From the NCBI GenBank assembly GCA_947502925.1, contig CANNBS010000001.1, positions 620,001-684,000 of the forward strand: DNA of 64,000 nt, read 5' to 3'. The notes beneath the pieces were generated by a model. The model was given only the letters and a program-made list of their open reading frames with translations, was not told the DNA's origin and searched no databases. A program made the position numbers and the translations under genes. This DNA comes from an uncultured Marinicella sp. Its GTDB lineage: Bacteria; Pseudomonadota; Gammaproteobacteria; Xanthomonadales; Marinicellaceae. The stretch's first letter is position 1, and the number at the start of each line of letters is the position of its first letter. Below are positions 8,721-19,624 of this stretch, one piece after another.

Positions 8721-9092
8721 ATGTATCCTGCTTTAAAACACAGCCATGCTTTATTGGCTGTTATCAGTATTTTGCTGTTTCAGTTCCGCTATTGGGTTTT
8801 TGCAGTCAAAGCCCGTCAGCCCGCTAAGATATATAAAATCGCGCCCCATGTGATTGACACTTTGTTATTGGCTACGGGGATTTCAGTGGCGTTTGTTGTC
8901 GGTTATACCCTGGGTAATTCACCCTGGTTAACCGCCAAAATCGTGGCCTTGTTTTTCTATGTCGGTTTTGGTGTACTGGCTATGCGTGGTCGTGGGCAGA
9001 TGCGCTGGATCGGTTATTTATTGGCGACCTTAACTTTTATTTATATTGCGGCTGTGGCGGTGACAAAGAACCCGACCTTTTTCTTGACATAA
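8721..9092 (+). CDS. SirB-family membrane protein
   Basis: Small polytopic inner-membrane protein of the SirB family (named after a Salmonella invasion-gene locus; the molecular role is unknown). The 123 residues hold four hydrophobic helices at about 9-27, 46-64, 73-91 and 96-114. The family landmarks are KHSHALLA near the start, FRYWVFAVKARQPAKIYKIAPHVIDTLLL in the middle and AMRGRGQMRWIGYL late. ATG 8721 is preferred because GGGA (8709-8712) sits at proper distance; ATG 8715 is too close to it. It lies between ispF and folK with short gaps, so it may be in the same transcript. Confidence 0.85.
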   Translation: MYPALKHSHALLAVISILLFQFRYWVFAVKARQPAKIYKIAPHVIDTLLLATGISVAFVVGYTLGNSPWLTAKIVALFFYVGFGVLAMRGRGQMRWIGYLLATLTFIYIAAVAVTKNPTFFLT

Positions 9093-9111
9093 AAATCACA
9101 CATGAAGCCCG

Positions 9112-9624
9112 GTGAATAGACATCGCATACGCTATTATCTGTCACTGGGCAGTAATCTCAATCGTCGCGCATATTTAAGCTGTGCCGTGCGATTTTTACG
9201 GGCCTCTTTTGGTTCGATTACATGCTCACCGGTTTATCAATCCCCGGCCTTTGGTTTTGACGGCCCGGATTTTTATAATATGGTGGTGGCTTTTGACAGT
9301 GCTTTTGAGCCATTGGCTTTAAAAAAATGGTTGCGCAAACTGGAATACGCCTGCGGTCGCAGTCGCCGGCAAACTCGCTTTTCCAACCGCACGCTGGATA
9401 TGGATATTGTGCTGGCTGGTAATCTTGTTTTACATTATAAAAACCTCCGCTTACCCCGACCAGAGTTGATTAAGCGTGCCTATGTTTTGAAACCGTTGTA
9501 TGATTTAGCACCCGATTTGATTCATCCTGAAACGAGTCAAAAAATTGCTGATATTTGGTATCAAATGGATTCTGTGGAAGCTGACAGTATCAAATTAGTA
9601 GATAGTCTGGGTTGGTTTATTTAA
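9112..9624 (+). CDS. folK: 2-amino-4-hydroxy-6-hydroxymethyldihydropteridine pyrophosphokinase
   Basis: HPPK transfers pyrophosphate from ATP to the pterin alcohol in folate synthesis. The 170-residue protein starts at GTG 9112 and reads YYLSLGSNLNRRAYL (substrate loop), then SPVYQSPAFGFDGPDFYNMVV. The metal-binding signature is FSNRTLDMDIVLAG, where the two Asp of DMD hold magnesium. Then comes LRLPRPELIKRAYVLKPLYDLAPDL, the family's PHP-like segment. Length fits HPPK. The only ATG nearby (9102) leads at once to a stop, so the GTG start is well supported. It is followed by a convergent exported-protein gene. Confidence 0.9.
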   Translation: MNRHRIRYYLSLGSNLNRRAYLSCAVRFLRASFGSITCSPVYQSPAFGFDGPDFYNMVVAFDSAFEPLALKKWLRKLEYACGRSRRQTRFSNRTLDMDIVLAGNLVLHYKNLRLPRPELIKRAYVLKPLYDLAPDLIHPETSQKIADIWYQMDSVEADSIKLVDSLGWFI

Positions 9625-9632
9625 TTGTATAC

Positions 9633-10250
9633 TTAGTTTATGAGCCTCTTAAAACCAAAGTAAAGCACTAAAGTTAACAGCAAGATTAAGATAAACTTAT
9701 TATTTACCGGCACAGCTTTGGGAGGGATTCCAAAAGTAATCGTTTGACTGTCATTGTTGTTATTTGGGTCTGTATCAAATGAGTTGTACGTTTTCCAAGT
9801 AACATCTCTTGTGCCTGACTGGAAATGCCTCGAAAATAGCCCATGACATTCAATTGTTTCGTTAACTGCGAGTGATGGTATATCAATACCATAGACATAT
9901 TTTGGCCCAATTGATCCAGGTGGAGGAGAGCCTATAGCAAGGGTAAAATAGCATTCTTGATTATTATTTTGAGAGTCTGTAACAAACTGAATTTCAGGTG
10001 TAAAATCGCCATTATCATCAATTGCACTGGTCAATGTTGTTAATGGCAATGGAAATGGAATGTTATCAGCGGCAACATCTGGCCCAAGATTTGTTACTCT
10101 AACAACAAACTCACCTTGAGGCTCATAAACTATCCTGTTGATTTCATTGAAATCTAATGCAATGGATAAATCGGCTGTTCCGGCAATTAAAGAACTCGAT
10201 TGAAAAACAATTATAAAAAAGACCAGCTTAAGCATGCGTATCACGGCCAT
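9633..10250 (-). CDS. Exported DUF11-like protein with C-terminal membrane tail
   Basis: Not a recognised enzyme. The 205 residues open with a signal peptide (about 1-24). One beta-sandwich region resembling DUF11/CARDB adhesin-type domains follows (VVRVTNLGPDVAADNIPFPLPL, later TWKTYNSFDTDPNNNNDSQTITF). It ends with PVNNKFILILLLTLVLYFGF followed by KRLIN. That tail (Pro-Val-Asn, hydrophobic helix, basic end) has the layout of IPTL/PEP-CTERM-like sorting tails, though I see no exosortase here. The product is likely held at the membrane facing outward. It is convergent with folK. A tandem 11-bp-spaced direct repeat lies about 100 bp upstream of its start. Confidence 0.6.
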   Translation of the reverse strand: MAVIRMLKLVFFIIVFQSSSLIAGTADLSIALDFNEINRIVYEPQGEFVVRVTNLGPDVAADNIPFPLPLTTLTSAIDDNGDFTPEIQFVTDSQNNNQECYFTLAIGSPPPGSIGPKYVYGIDIPSLAVNETIECHGLFSRHFQSGTRDVTWKTYNSFDTDPNNNNDSQTITFGIPPKAVPVNNKFILILLLTLVLYFGFKRLIN

Positions 10251-10347
10251 ATTATTCCTCTACTAATAGCTTTTTGGCCCTCCACTTTGATTAAAGGTAT
10301 TTCTTACGATAATAATTTTAGATGAAAATCAGGCTGCAAGCAATCTC

Positions 10348-10367
10348 AGTAACCATTAAGTAACCAT
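10348..10367. promoter_or_regulatory. Tandem direct repeat, 11-bp period
   Basis: AGTAACCAT occurs twice, at 10348-10356 and 10359-10367, offset by 11 bp or one DNA turn. OmpR/PhoB-type winged-helix regulators typically bind such repeats as dimers. It sits 98 bp upstream of the exported DUF11-like gene (minus strand). No regulator can be named. Confidence 0.3.
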
Positions 10368-10417
10368 AGCGCCTTTGGCAATATATCATGTGCGAGCTCA
10401 TTCTGAAAGACGCTAGA

Positions 10418-10435
10418 TGCCGGCCTTCGCCGGCA
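10418..10435. repeat. REP-like GC-rich hairpin
   Basis: TGCCGGC, loop CTTC, GCCGGCA: a perfect 7-bp stem with a tetraloop. It lies in the gap between two minus-strand genes, 32 bp downstream of the rluE stop. There is no T run on either strand, so it is a poor classical terminator. It could be a REP-type intergenic element or an RNA-end stabiliser for rluE. Confidence 0.4.
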
Positions 10436-10466
10436 AGGTTGTTGGGATATGGGGATTTATTTATCC

Positions 10467-11015
10467 TCAGGAGTTTGTTATTTTCTGAAGGTTCCATTCA
10501 CCGGGTTGTAAATCAGCCAATTCAAGGTCACCAATTTTGATTCTAATTAGCCTTAGCACCGGCAAATTAACCGCCGCCAGCATATGCCTGACCTGGCGGT
10601 TTTTACCTTGATCAAGGGTGATGGTCAGCCATGAGGTCGGGATTTTCTTGCGAAAGCGGACCGGTGGTTTGCGTGGCCACAGCCAGCCGGGTTTTTTCGC
10701 CAGAACGGTCACCTCTAAAGCTTTGGCCTGATAGTCTTTAATGGTGATGCCTGTCCTTAATCGCTGTAAATCTTTGGCTTTGGGGATGCCTTCCACCTGA
10801 ATCAAATAGCTTTTATGCCAATCGGCACCGCTGATTTGTTGTTGTAATTGGCCATCGTCCGTGAGCAACATGAGGCCTTCTGAATTATAATCCAAACGAC
10901 CAGCCGGGTAGTATCCGGGCGCATCAATAAAGTCACCTAAATGCGCGCGTTGCTGGGTATCGGTAAATTGTGACATCACCTGAAAGGGTTTGTTAAAAAC
11001 AATAATATCAGCCAT
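10467..11015 (-). CDS. rluE: RluE-type 23S rRNA pseudouridine synthase
   Basis: RsuA/RluB/E/F-family pseudouridine synthase; the compact form without an S4 domain acts on 23S rRNA (U2457 in E. coli). The 182-residue protein starts IIVFNKPFQVMSQF. The catalytic motif is AGRLDYNSEGLMLLTDDG, with Asp as the nucleophile, and GKNRQVRHMLAAVNLPVLRLIRIKIG is the late family block. The absence of an N-terminal S4 domain and the short length favour RluE over RluB or RluF. It is transcribed alone on the minus strand, divergent from the TonB-like gene. Confidence 0.88.
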   Translation of the reverse strand: MADIIVFNKPFQVMSQFTDTQQRAHLGDFIDAPGYYPAGRLDYNSEGLMLLTDDGQLQQQISGADWHKSYLIQVEGIPKAKDLQRLRTGITIKDYQAKALEVTVLAKKPGWLWPRKPPVRFRKKIPTSWLTITLDQGKNRQVRHMLAAVNLPVLRLIRIKIGDLELADLQPGEWNLQKITNS

Positions 11016-11172
11016 TGAGATTGTGTTCGTAAGTTCACATTACTTTAATCGAATCTGAAATTTAATTAAACCAAATCAAAATCCGGGGGTCACAATTTAT
11101 AACAGGTATTTTTTATTCTGTAATAGAAGCGGGGGTTTTGTGCACAATGCACCACCTTAAAGAGGACAGACT

Positions 11173-11808
11173 ATGCAAACCATGATTCGCTCCACCTTTT
11201 CCGGGTTTTTGGGATTTATCGTCGCTGTTGGTTTATTTTTGACCATGCTGAGTTTTTTAAAGCCGGCTCATTTAAACACAAAACAGCAAGACGCCAACAT
11301 CAGTTTTAATTTCGTTAAAACGACACCTGAAGTGATTCAACCGGATAAACCGATTAAACCCATACCACCTGAAATGGAACAGACCAACACACCACCTGCC
11401 ATGCCAGCCATTGATATTGCCGATAATAAGGATGGCATAGACCGTGTGCCACCGGGAAAAATTGACACGAAAAACATCGAATTGTATAAAGATTTCAGCC
11501 ACACCGGGGTGGGAATTGGGGAACACACTGTCAGCAACGATGGCGGCGGCCTAAAGAGCGGTTTTGCGCCTTTTTATCCCCGTAAAGCAGCCATGACTCA
11601 AACCGAAGGCTGGGTTGAAGTGCTTATCAAAGTCGGTACAGATGGTCGGGTAACCGGTATATCTGTGCTTGGTGCCGAGCCACGCGGTATATTCGAACAA
11701 GCCGCTAAACAGGCTGTTTATAAATGGACATTTCATCCGAAAAAAGTGGATGGACAAGCCGTGCCCTACCAGGTGCTCCAGAAAATCGAATTTACTTTAG
11801 ATCAGTAA
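11173..11808 (+). CDS. TonB-like energy transducer
   Basis: Predicted inner-membrane protein that passes proton-motive energy to outer-membrane receptors. The 211 residues hold one N-terminal helix (about 10-29, FLGFIVAVGLFLTML), a Pro-rich periplasmic linker (IQPDKPIKPIPPEMEQTNTPP) and a C-terminal TonB domain from about residue 130 (FYPRKAAMTQTEGWVEVLIKVGTDGRV ... AVYKWTFHPKKVDG). SD AGAGGA precedes the ATG. No exbB/exbD neighbour is present. A GTGCA-CAA-TGCAC dyad at 11140-11152 sits 21 bp upstream and could be an operator. A strong hairpin follows the stop. Confidence 0.85.
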   Translation: MQTMIRSTFSGFLGFIVAVGLFLTMLSFLKPAHLNTKQQDANISFNFVKTTPEVIQPDKPIKPIPPEMEQTNTPPAMPAIDIADNKDGIDRVPPGKIDTKNIELYKDFSHTGVGIGEHTVSNDGGGLKSGFAPFYPRKAAMTQTEGWVEVLIKVGTDGRVTGISVLGAEPRGIFEQAAKQAVYKWTFHPKKVDGQAVPYQVLQKIEFTLDQ

Positions 11809-11819
11809 AACCATCAGTC

Positions 11820-11849
11820 AGCGCATTATCTTAGGGTTGATAATGCGCT
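11820..11849 (+). terminator. Hairpin after the TonB-like gene
   Basis: AGCGCATTATC, loop TTAGGGTT, GATAATGCGCT: an 11-bp perfect stem starting 11 bp after the stop codon. It is followed by only a short pyrimidine stretch, so it is probably a terminator or 3'-end stabiliser rather than a textbook intrinsic terminator. Confidence 0.55.
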
Positions 11850-11874
11850 GATTGCGCTTTCTCATTCGTTAAAC

Positions 11875-11904
11875 TTTCTTTTAGCGCTTGCCATAAGTTA
11901 TAAT
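11875..11904 (+). promoter_or_regulatory. Candidate pyrG promoter
   Basis: A perfect TATAAT lies at 11899-11904 with a weak TTTCTT about 18 bp upstream (11875-11880). The predicted start near 11911 gives a leader of about 90 nt before the pyrG ATG at 12002. I see no clear attenuator hairpin in that leader. Confidence 0.4.
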
Positions 11905-11992
11905 ACACGTCCTTTCTGGTGTTCACTTTTCATCAAGCTTTTTGCTTTAATCGATTAGTGTCTGCTGCTCATTGAACCAATGTCTCTAATGA

Positions 11993-13633
<1,641 letters not shown>

Positions 13634-13641
13634 GGCAAATT

Positions 13642-15760
<2,119 letters not shown>

Positions 15761-15767
15761 GGATATT

Positions 15768-17117
15768 TTATTCATCGTCCTGAATCAGGTTTTGGCTTTG
15801 TTCCGTGAGCTGGTGTTGTTCGGCTTGCTGTTTAATGCTGTCAACTTCTTCGTTGCTTAAGTTGTCTTCAGCTTCATTGTTTAAGGGCTCATCAGGTATT
15901 TTGGGTACTTGTGTTTGAGCCGGGGCATCTTCAGACAAGATACGAATGCCTTCAGGAAACACCACTTCGCGGGCTTCATCAGGCATACTGATACCGGCCT
16001 CATCATAAGCCCGTTTAACCAGTCGTATTACCGCGGATTTCACTTTGCTGGTACTGTTTTCAACACCATTGACCCAAAAATAGATTTCCAGATTAACCGT
16101 GGCTGCACCTAAATTATCCACCAGCACCTGCGGCGCCGGATCATCCAGCACCGCCGGGTGGGCGACGATGGTGTCAAAAGCAATCTGCTGTGCCCTGGCG
16201 ATGCCGTCGTCATAACCGATGCCCACAGTGAATTGTTGCCTGACCTGGGGATTAGCGACGACATTGATGATGGTGCTTTTATAAATGGTGGTGTTGGGGA
16301 TGTGAATGTGATTGCCATCGAGGGTCATAATCACTGTACCACGGGTGGTGACGCTTTGCACCACGCCTTCGGTGTCGTTGACTTTAATGTAGTCGTTGAT
16401 TTTAAACGGTCGCTGAATACTGATTAAGATACTGGCCAGAAAATTTTCGGCAATGTCTCGAAAAGCCAGACCGATAATAATGCCCATTAAACCGGTGCCT
16501 CCGAGTAAGGTCAGCGCCAGTTTGGTCAGGCCGGTTACCTGCAAAACCAGGTAAAGCCCAATGACCACCACCGGTAAGGCGGCCATGCGTGCCGATAAGC
16601 GCATAACAAAAGGATTGTTTATGCGTTGTTTTAACACGCGACCAGCCAAGTTTACAGCGACTTTTGCGAGCACCCAGGTAATTATTAACAGAATGAGTGC
16701 GATGACAATTTTTGGAATGGTGCGCACAAAATCATTATACAAAGACACGGTTTCGTCCACTGCCGGCTGAAAACTCCAGGCGGCCTCTTCGTCAATCGTG
16801 ACCTGGTTAATGACGGCAATCACACCTTCAGTGCGCTGAGCGAGTTTTTCAGCCCAGCTTTTAAAGTCGGCTGAATGCGTTTCGCCACTTAAAAAAACCA
16901 TGCCTTCTTCAACCCGAACTTCGATGTTATCAAATCGACCTGATCTGGTGAGAATGTTTTGTAAGCGACTGGCGATGGCTTGATCTTGGACAGTGTCTTT
17001 AACCTCAATGGTTTGTTCGGTGTCTTTTAACAGTTGTTCGGTTTCGTCTTGTTGGGCAAACAGGACAAATGAGCAAAAGCTTAACAGTAAAAAAGTGGTT
17101 ATTTTGAGGTTTTTCAT
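15768..17117 (-). CDS. MscS-family mechanosensitive channel with N-terminal BON-like domain
   Basis: Small-conductance-type mechanosensitive channel, 449 residues. A signal peptide (about 1-21) is followed by a BON-like periplasmic domain (about 48-108, NIEVRVEEGMVFLSGETHSADF). The MscS core has membrane helices at about 133-155 and 175-195 plus the pore helix region (LGGTGLMGIIIGLAFRDIAENFLASI). The beta-domain (FKINDYIKVNDTEGVVQSVTTRGTVI) and the C-terminal alpha-beta domain follow. An acidic, Gln-rich cytoplasmic tail of about 60 residues ends the protein. An MscS with a BON-like domain in front is less common than plain MscS. Confidence 0.92.
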   Translation of the reverse strand: MKNLKITTFLLLSFCSFVLFAQQDETEQLLKDTEQTIEVKDTVQDQAIASRLQNILTRSGRFDNIEVRVEEGMVFLSGETHSADFKSWAEKLAQRTEGVIAVINQVTIDEEAAWSFQPAVDETVSLYNDFVRTIPKIVIALILLIITWVLAKVAVNLAGRVLKQRINNPFVMRLSARMAALPVVVIGLYLVLQVTGLTKLALTLLGGTGLMGIIIGLAFRDIAENFLASILISIQRPFKINDYIKVNDTEGVVQSVTTRGTVIMTLDGNHIHIPNTTIYKSTIINVVANPQVRQQFTVGIGYDDGIARAQQIAFDTIVAHPAVLDDPAPQVLVDNLGAATVNLEIYFWVNGVENSTSKVKSAVIRLVKRAYDEAGISMPDEAREVVFPEGIRILSEDAPAQTQVPKIPDEPLNNEAEDNLSNEEVDSIKQQAEQHQLTEQSQNLIQDDE

Positions 17118-17263
17118 GGCTGTTATCGACCTTAATTAGGATTAATTTTAGCACAAATAAAAGATCTGGTTTGCAACGTGACATCCCCGAGATTGGCTGT
17201 GATTATGGTATATTTTCTGACCGTAATCCCTTACAATACTTGGCTTTCAACACAGGCTGAGCC

Positions 17264-18667
17264 ATGAGCGATAAAATTTTTGATTTGATTAAAGAGCACG
17301 ACATTAACTTTGTTGATCTGCGATTTTGTGACACCATCGGCAAAGAGCATCATGTGACCTTACCGGTTTCTCAGGTGGATGAGGATTTGTTTGAAGACGG
17401 AAAAATGTTTGATGGTTCTTCCATTGCCGGCTGGAAAGGCATCAATGAATCAGACATGGTGCTGATGCCCATCGAAGACAGTGCTTTTGTCGATCCGTTC
17501 AGTCAGTTTCCGACCCTGGTGGTGCGGTGTGATATTTTAGAACCCAACACCATGCAAGGTTATGAGCGTGATCCACGTTCAATCGCCAAGCGTGCAGAGG
17601 CCTATTTACAACAATCGGGCATTGCCGATGAGGCCTTTTTTGGCCCGGAGCCGGAATTTTTCGTGTTTGACGGCATTAGCTGGAATACAGAGCCCAATAT
17701 GATGAATTTTGAAGTCCATTCACGAGAAGGTCACTGGGATGCCGGTACGGATGCCCGTGAAAACCTTGGCCATCGTCCCCGAAATAAAGGTGGCTATTTT
17801 CCGGTTCAGCCGGTGGACAGTTTGAACGATTTACGCTCGGCCATGTGTAAAGTGATGGAAGACATCGGTCTTGAAGTGGAAGTTCATCACCACGAAGTGG
17901 GTGGTCCCGGTCAGTGTGAAATCGGTATGCGTTTTAATACCCTGGTGAAAAAAGCCGATGAAGTGCTGATGATGAAATATGTGGTGCACAATGTGGCTCA
18001 TGATTACGGCTACACCGCCACTTTTATGCCCAAACCCATCGTCGGCGATAATGGTAGCGGCATGCATGTGCATCAGTCTTTGATGAAAGACGGCACCAAC
18101 TTATTTACCGGTGAAGGTTATGGCGGTTTGTCACAGACGGCGCTTTATTACATCGGCGGTATTTTTAAACATGCCCGTGCCATTAATGCCTTTGCCAACC
18201 CCTCGACAAATTCTTACAAGCGACTGGTGCCGGGTTTTGAAGCACCTGTCATGTTGGCCTATTCGGCCAAAAACCGTTCAGCGTCTGTACGTATTCCCTT
18301 TATCAATAACCCCAAAGGCCGACGGGTTGAAATTCGCTTTGGTGATCCGATGGCCAATCCCTATTTAATGTTTGCGGCCATGATGATGGCGGGCTTAGAT
18401 GGTATTAAAAATAAAATAGACCCCGGTTCTGCCATGGATAAGGATCTCTATGATTTACCCCCTGAGGAAGCCAAAGACATACCCACAGTTTGTCATTCCC
18501 TGGATCAGGCCCTGGCGGCACTCGATGAAGACCGGGATTTCTTAAAAGCCGGTGGTGTGTTTACCGATGATGTTATTGACGGATTTATTGCGCTGAAAAT
18601 GAACGAAGTGCAACGCATGCGTATGAGCACCCATCCGGTAGAGTTTGATATGTATTACTCGCTATAA
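17264..18667 (+). CDS. glnA: Glutamine synthetase type I
   Basis: ATP-dependent ammonia assimilation into glutamine; dodecamer. At 467 residues it matches GSI-beta enzymes. It shows the N-terminal [17 protein letters not shown] and the Asp50 loop in [19 protein letters not shown]. The metal site is GPEPEFFVF, the ATP site [15 protein letters not shown] (as [15 protein letters not shown]) and the flap lies around [13 protein letters not shown]. The adenylylation site is Tyr396 in [11 protein letters not shown], matching E. coli Tyr397, so activity is likely controlled by GlnE. No glnL/glnG genes follow. I looked for a sigma-54 TGGCAC-N5-TTGCA site upstream and found none. Confidence 0.98.
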   Translation: MSDKIFDLIKEHDINFVDLRFCDTIGKEHHVTLPVSQVDEDLFEDGKMFDGSSIAGWKGINESDMVLMPIEDSAFVDPFSQFPTLVVRCDILEPNTMQGYERDPRSIAKRAEAYLQQSGIADEAFFGPEPEFFVFDGISWNTEPNMMNFEVHSREGHWDAGTDARENLGHRPRNKGGYFPVQPVDSLNDLRSAMCKVMEDIGLEVEVHHHEVGGPGQCEIGMRFNTLVKKADEVLMMKYVVHNVAHDYGYTATFMPKPIVGDNGSGMHVHQSLMKDGTNLFTGEGYGGLSQTALYYIGGIFKHARAINAFANPSTNSYKRLVPGFEAPVMLAYSAKNRSASVRIPFINNPKGRRVEIRFGDPMANPYLMFAAMMMAGLDGIKNKIDPGSAMDKDLYDLPPEEAKDIPTVCHSLDQALAALDEDRDFLKAGGVFTDDVIDGFIALKMNEVQRMRMSTHPVEFDMYYSL

Positions 18668-18707
18668 TAAAAAATACCCATAAGTAAAAAAGCTTGGTTA
18701 TAATCAA

Positions 18708-18738
18708 AGCGTCTGTTGTTATTGACAGGCGCTTTTTT
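18708..18738 (+). terminator. Intrinsic terminator after glnA
   Basis: AGCGTCTGT, loop TGTTATTG, ACAGGCGCT with one G-T wobble, followed by TTTTTT. It lies 41 bp after the glnA stop and just before mscL. A perfect TATAAT (18699-18704) directly upstream may be the -10 of mscL, in which case the hairpin would be in the mscL leader. Confidence 0.75.
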
Positions 18739-18763
18739 CATTTCAATAAAAAGAGGATAAATG

Positions 18764-19168
18764 ATGGGTATGATGTCAGAATTTAAAAAATTTGCGGTTA
18801 AAGGCAATGTTATGGATATGGCGGTGGGGATTATTATCGGTGCCGCTTTTGGGAAAATTGTGTCGGCTTTTGTGGATGGCGTTTTAATGCCGCCTTTAGG
18901 TTTGCTGATAGGCGGTGTTGACTTCTCGGAGTTGGCTTTGGTGCTGAAAGCAGGCACTGAAAACACCGAACCGGTGTTATTGCAATGGGGTGCCTTCGTA
19001 CAAACTGCGATTGATTTTTTAATTATTGCTTTTGCTATTTTTCTGGTGGTTAAAGGAATGAATAATTTAAAAGCGAAAGAAGAAGCGAAACCTGAAGCCC
19101 CGCCGAAACCCAGTAAAGAAGAACTGTTATTAACCGAAATCAGAGATTTATTAAAAGAGAAAAACTAA
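18764..19168 (+). CDS. mscL: Large-conductance mechanosensitive channel MscL
   Basis: Homopentameric safety valve that opens on hypo-osmotic shock. The product (about 134 residues) opens [43 protein letters not shown], which includes the S1 amphipathic helix and the Gly/Ala-rich pore helix. The second helix is at about residues 80-100 and a charged C-terminal bundle helix follows ([19 protein letters not shown]). ATG 18764 sits six bases after GAGGA; ATG 18761 would be too close. The GAF-domain gene begins directly after the stop. A second channel (MscS family) lies 1.6 kb upstream. Confidence 0.96.
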   Translation: MGMMSEFKKFAVKGNVMDMAVGIIIGAAFGKIVSAFVDGVLMPPLGLLIGGVDFSELALVLKAGTENTEPVLLQWGAFVQTAIDFLIIAFAIFLVVKGMNNLKAKEEAKPEAPPKPSKEELLLTEIRDLLKEKN

Positions 19169-19624
19169 GTGAAAACAGATTACCCATTGTTACTGCAGCA
19201 ACTGACGGCACTGGTCAAAGGTGAACAGGATTTTTTGGCCAATGCCGCTAATTTATCGTCTTTTTTATACCACAACCTGGCGGCGGTGAATTGGTTGGGT
19301 TTTTATTTCCAGCAGGGTGAAGATCTGGTGTTAGGGCCATTTCACGGCCAGCCGGCCTGTACCCGATTGCCCATTGGTCAAGGCGTTTGCGGAACCGCTT
19401 TTGCAGATCAAAAAACACTGACGGTTGCTGATGTGTCAAAATTCACCGGTCATATCTATTGTGACAGCGCCAGCCAATCTGAAGTGGTGGTGCCGTTTAA
19501 ACACCATAAAATAGCAGGTGTGCTGGACGTCGATAGTCCTGAATTAAACCGATTCAATGCTGCTGATGCCGCTTTTTTTGAGCGAGTGGTGGACATTTAT
19601 ATCGACTCAATGGCGACTGATTAA
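19169..19624 (+). CDS. msrC: Free methionine (R)-sulfoxide reductase (GAF domain)
   Basis: Single GAF-domain enzyme (fRMsr) that reduces free methionine-R-sulfoxide in the cytoplasm. The 151-residue product has the three conserved cysteines at 64, 74 and 98 (QPACTRLPIGQGVCGTAF and GHIYCDSAS), equivalent to E. coli Cys84, Cys94 and Cys118. VVVPFKHHKIAGVLDVDSP is the conserved core strand pair. It begins at GTG immediately after the mscL stop codon, so translation is almost certainly coupled. The 3' end overlaps the convergent hybrid kinase by 18 bp. Confidence 0.92.
   Translation: MKTDYPLLLQQLTALVKGEQDFLANAANLSSFLYHNLAAVNWLGFYFQQGEDLVLGPFHGQPACTRLPIGQGVCGTAFADQKTLTVADVSKFTGHIYCDSASQSEVVVPFKHHKIAGVLDVDSPELNRFNAADAAFFERVVDIYIDSMATD

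Noticed and set aside
8721-9092. SirB-family protein as a virulence regulator
   Set aside because: The name comes from a Salmonella locus; the sequence shows only a four-helix membrane protein, so no regulatory or virulence role is supported.
17118-17263. Sigma-54 promoter for glnA
   Set aside because: No TGGCAC-N5-TTGCA match exists in the gap; TTTGCAAC at 17171 is isolated without the GG element at the right distance.
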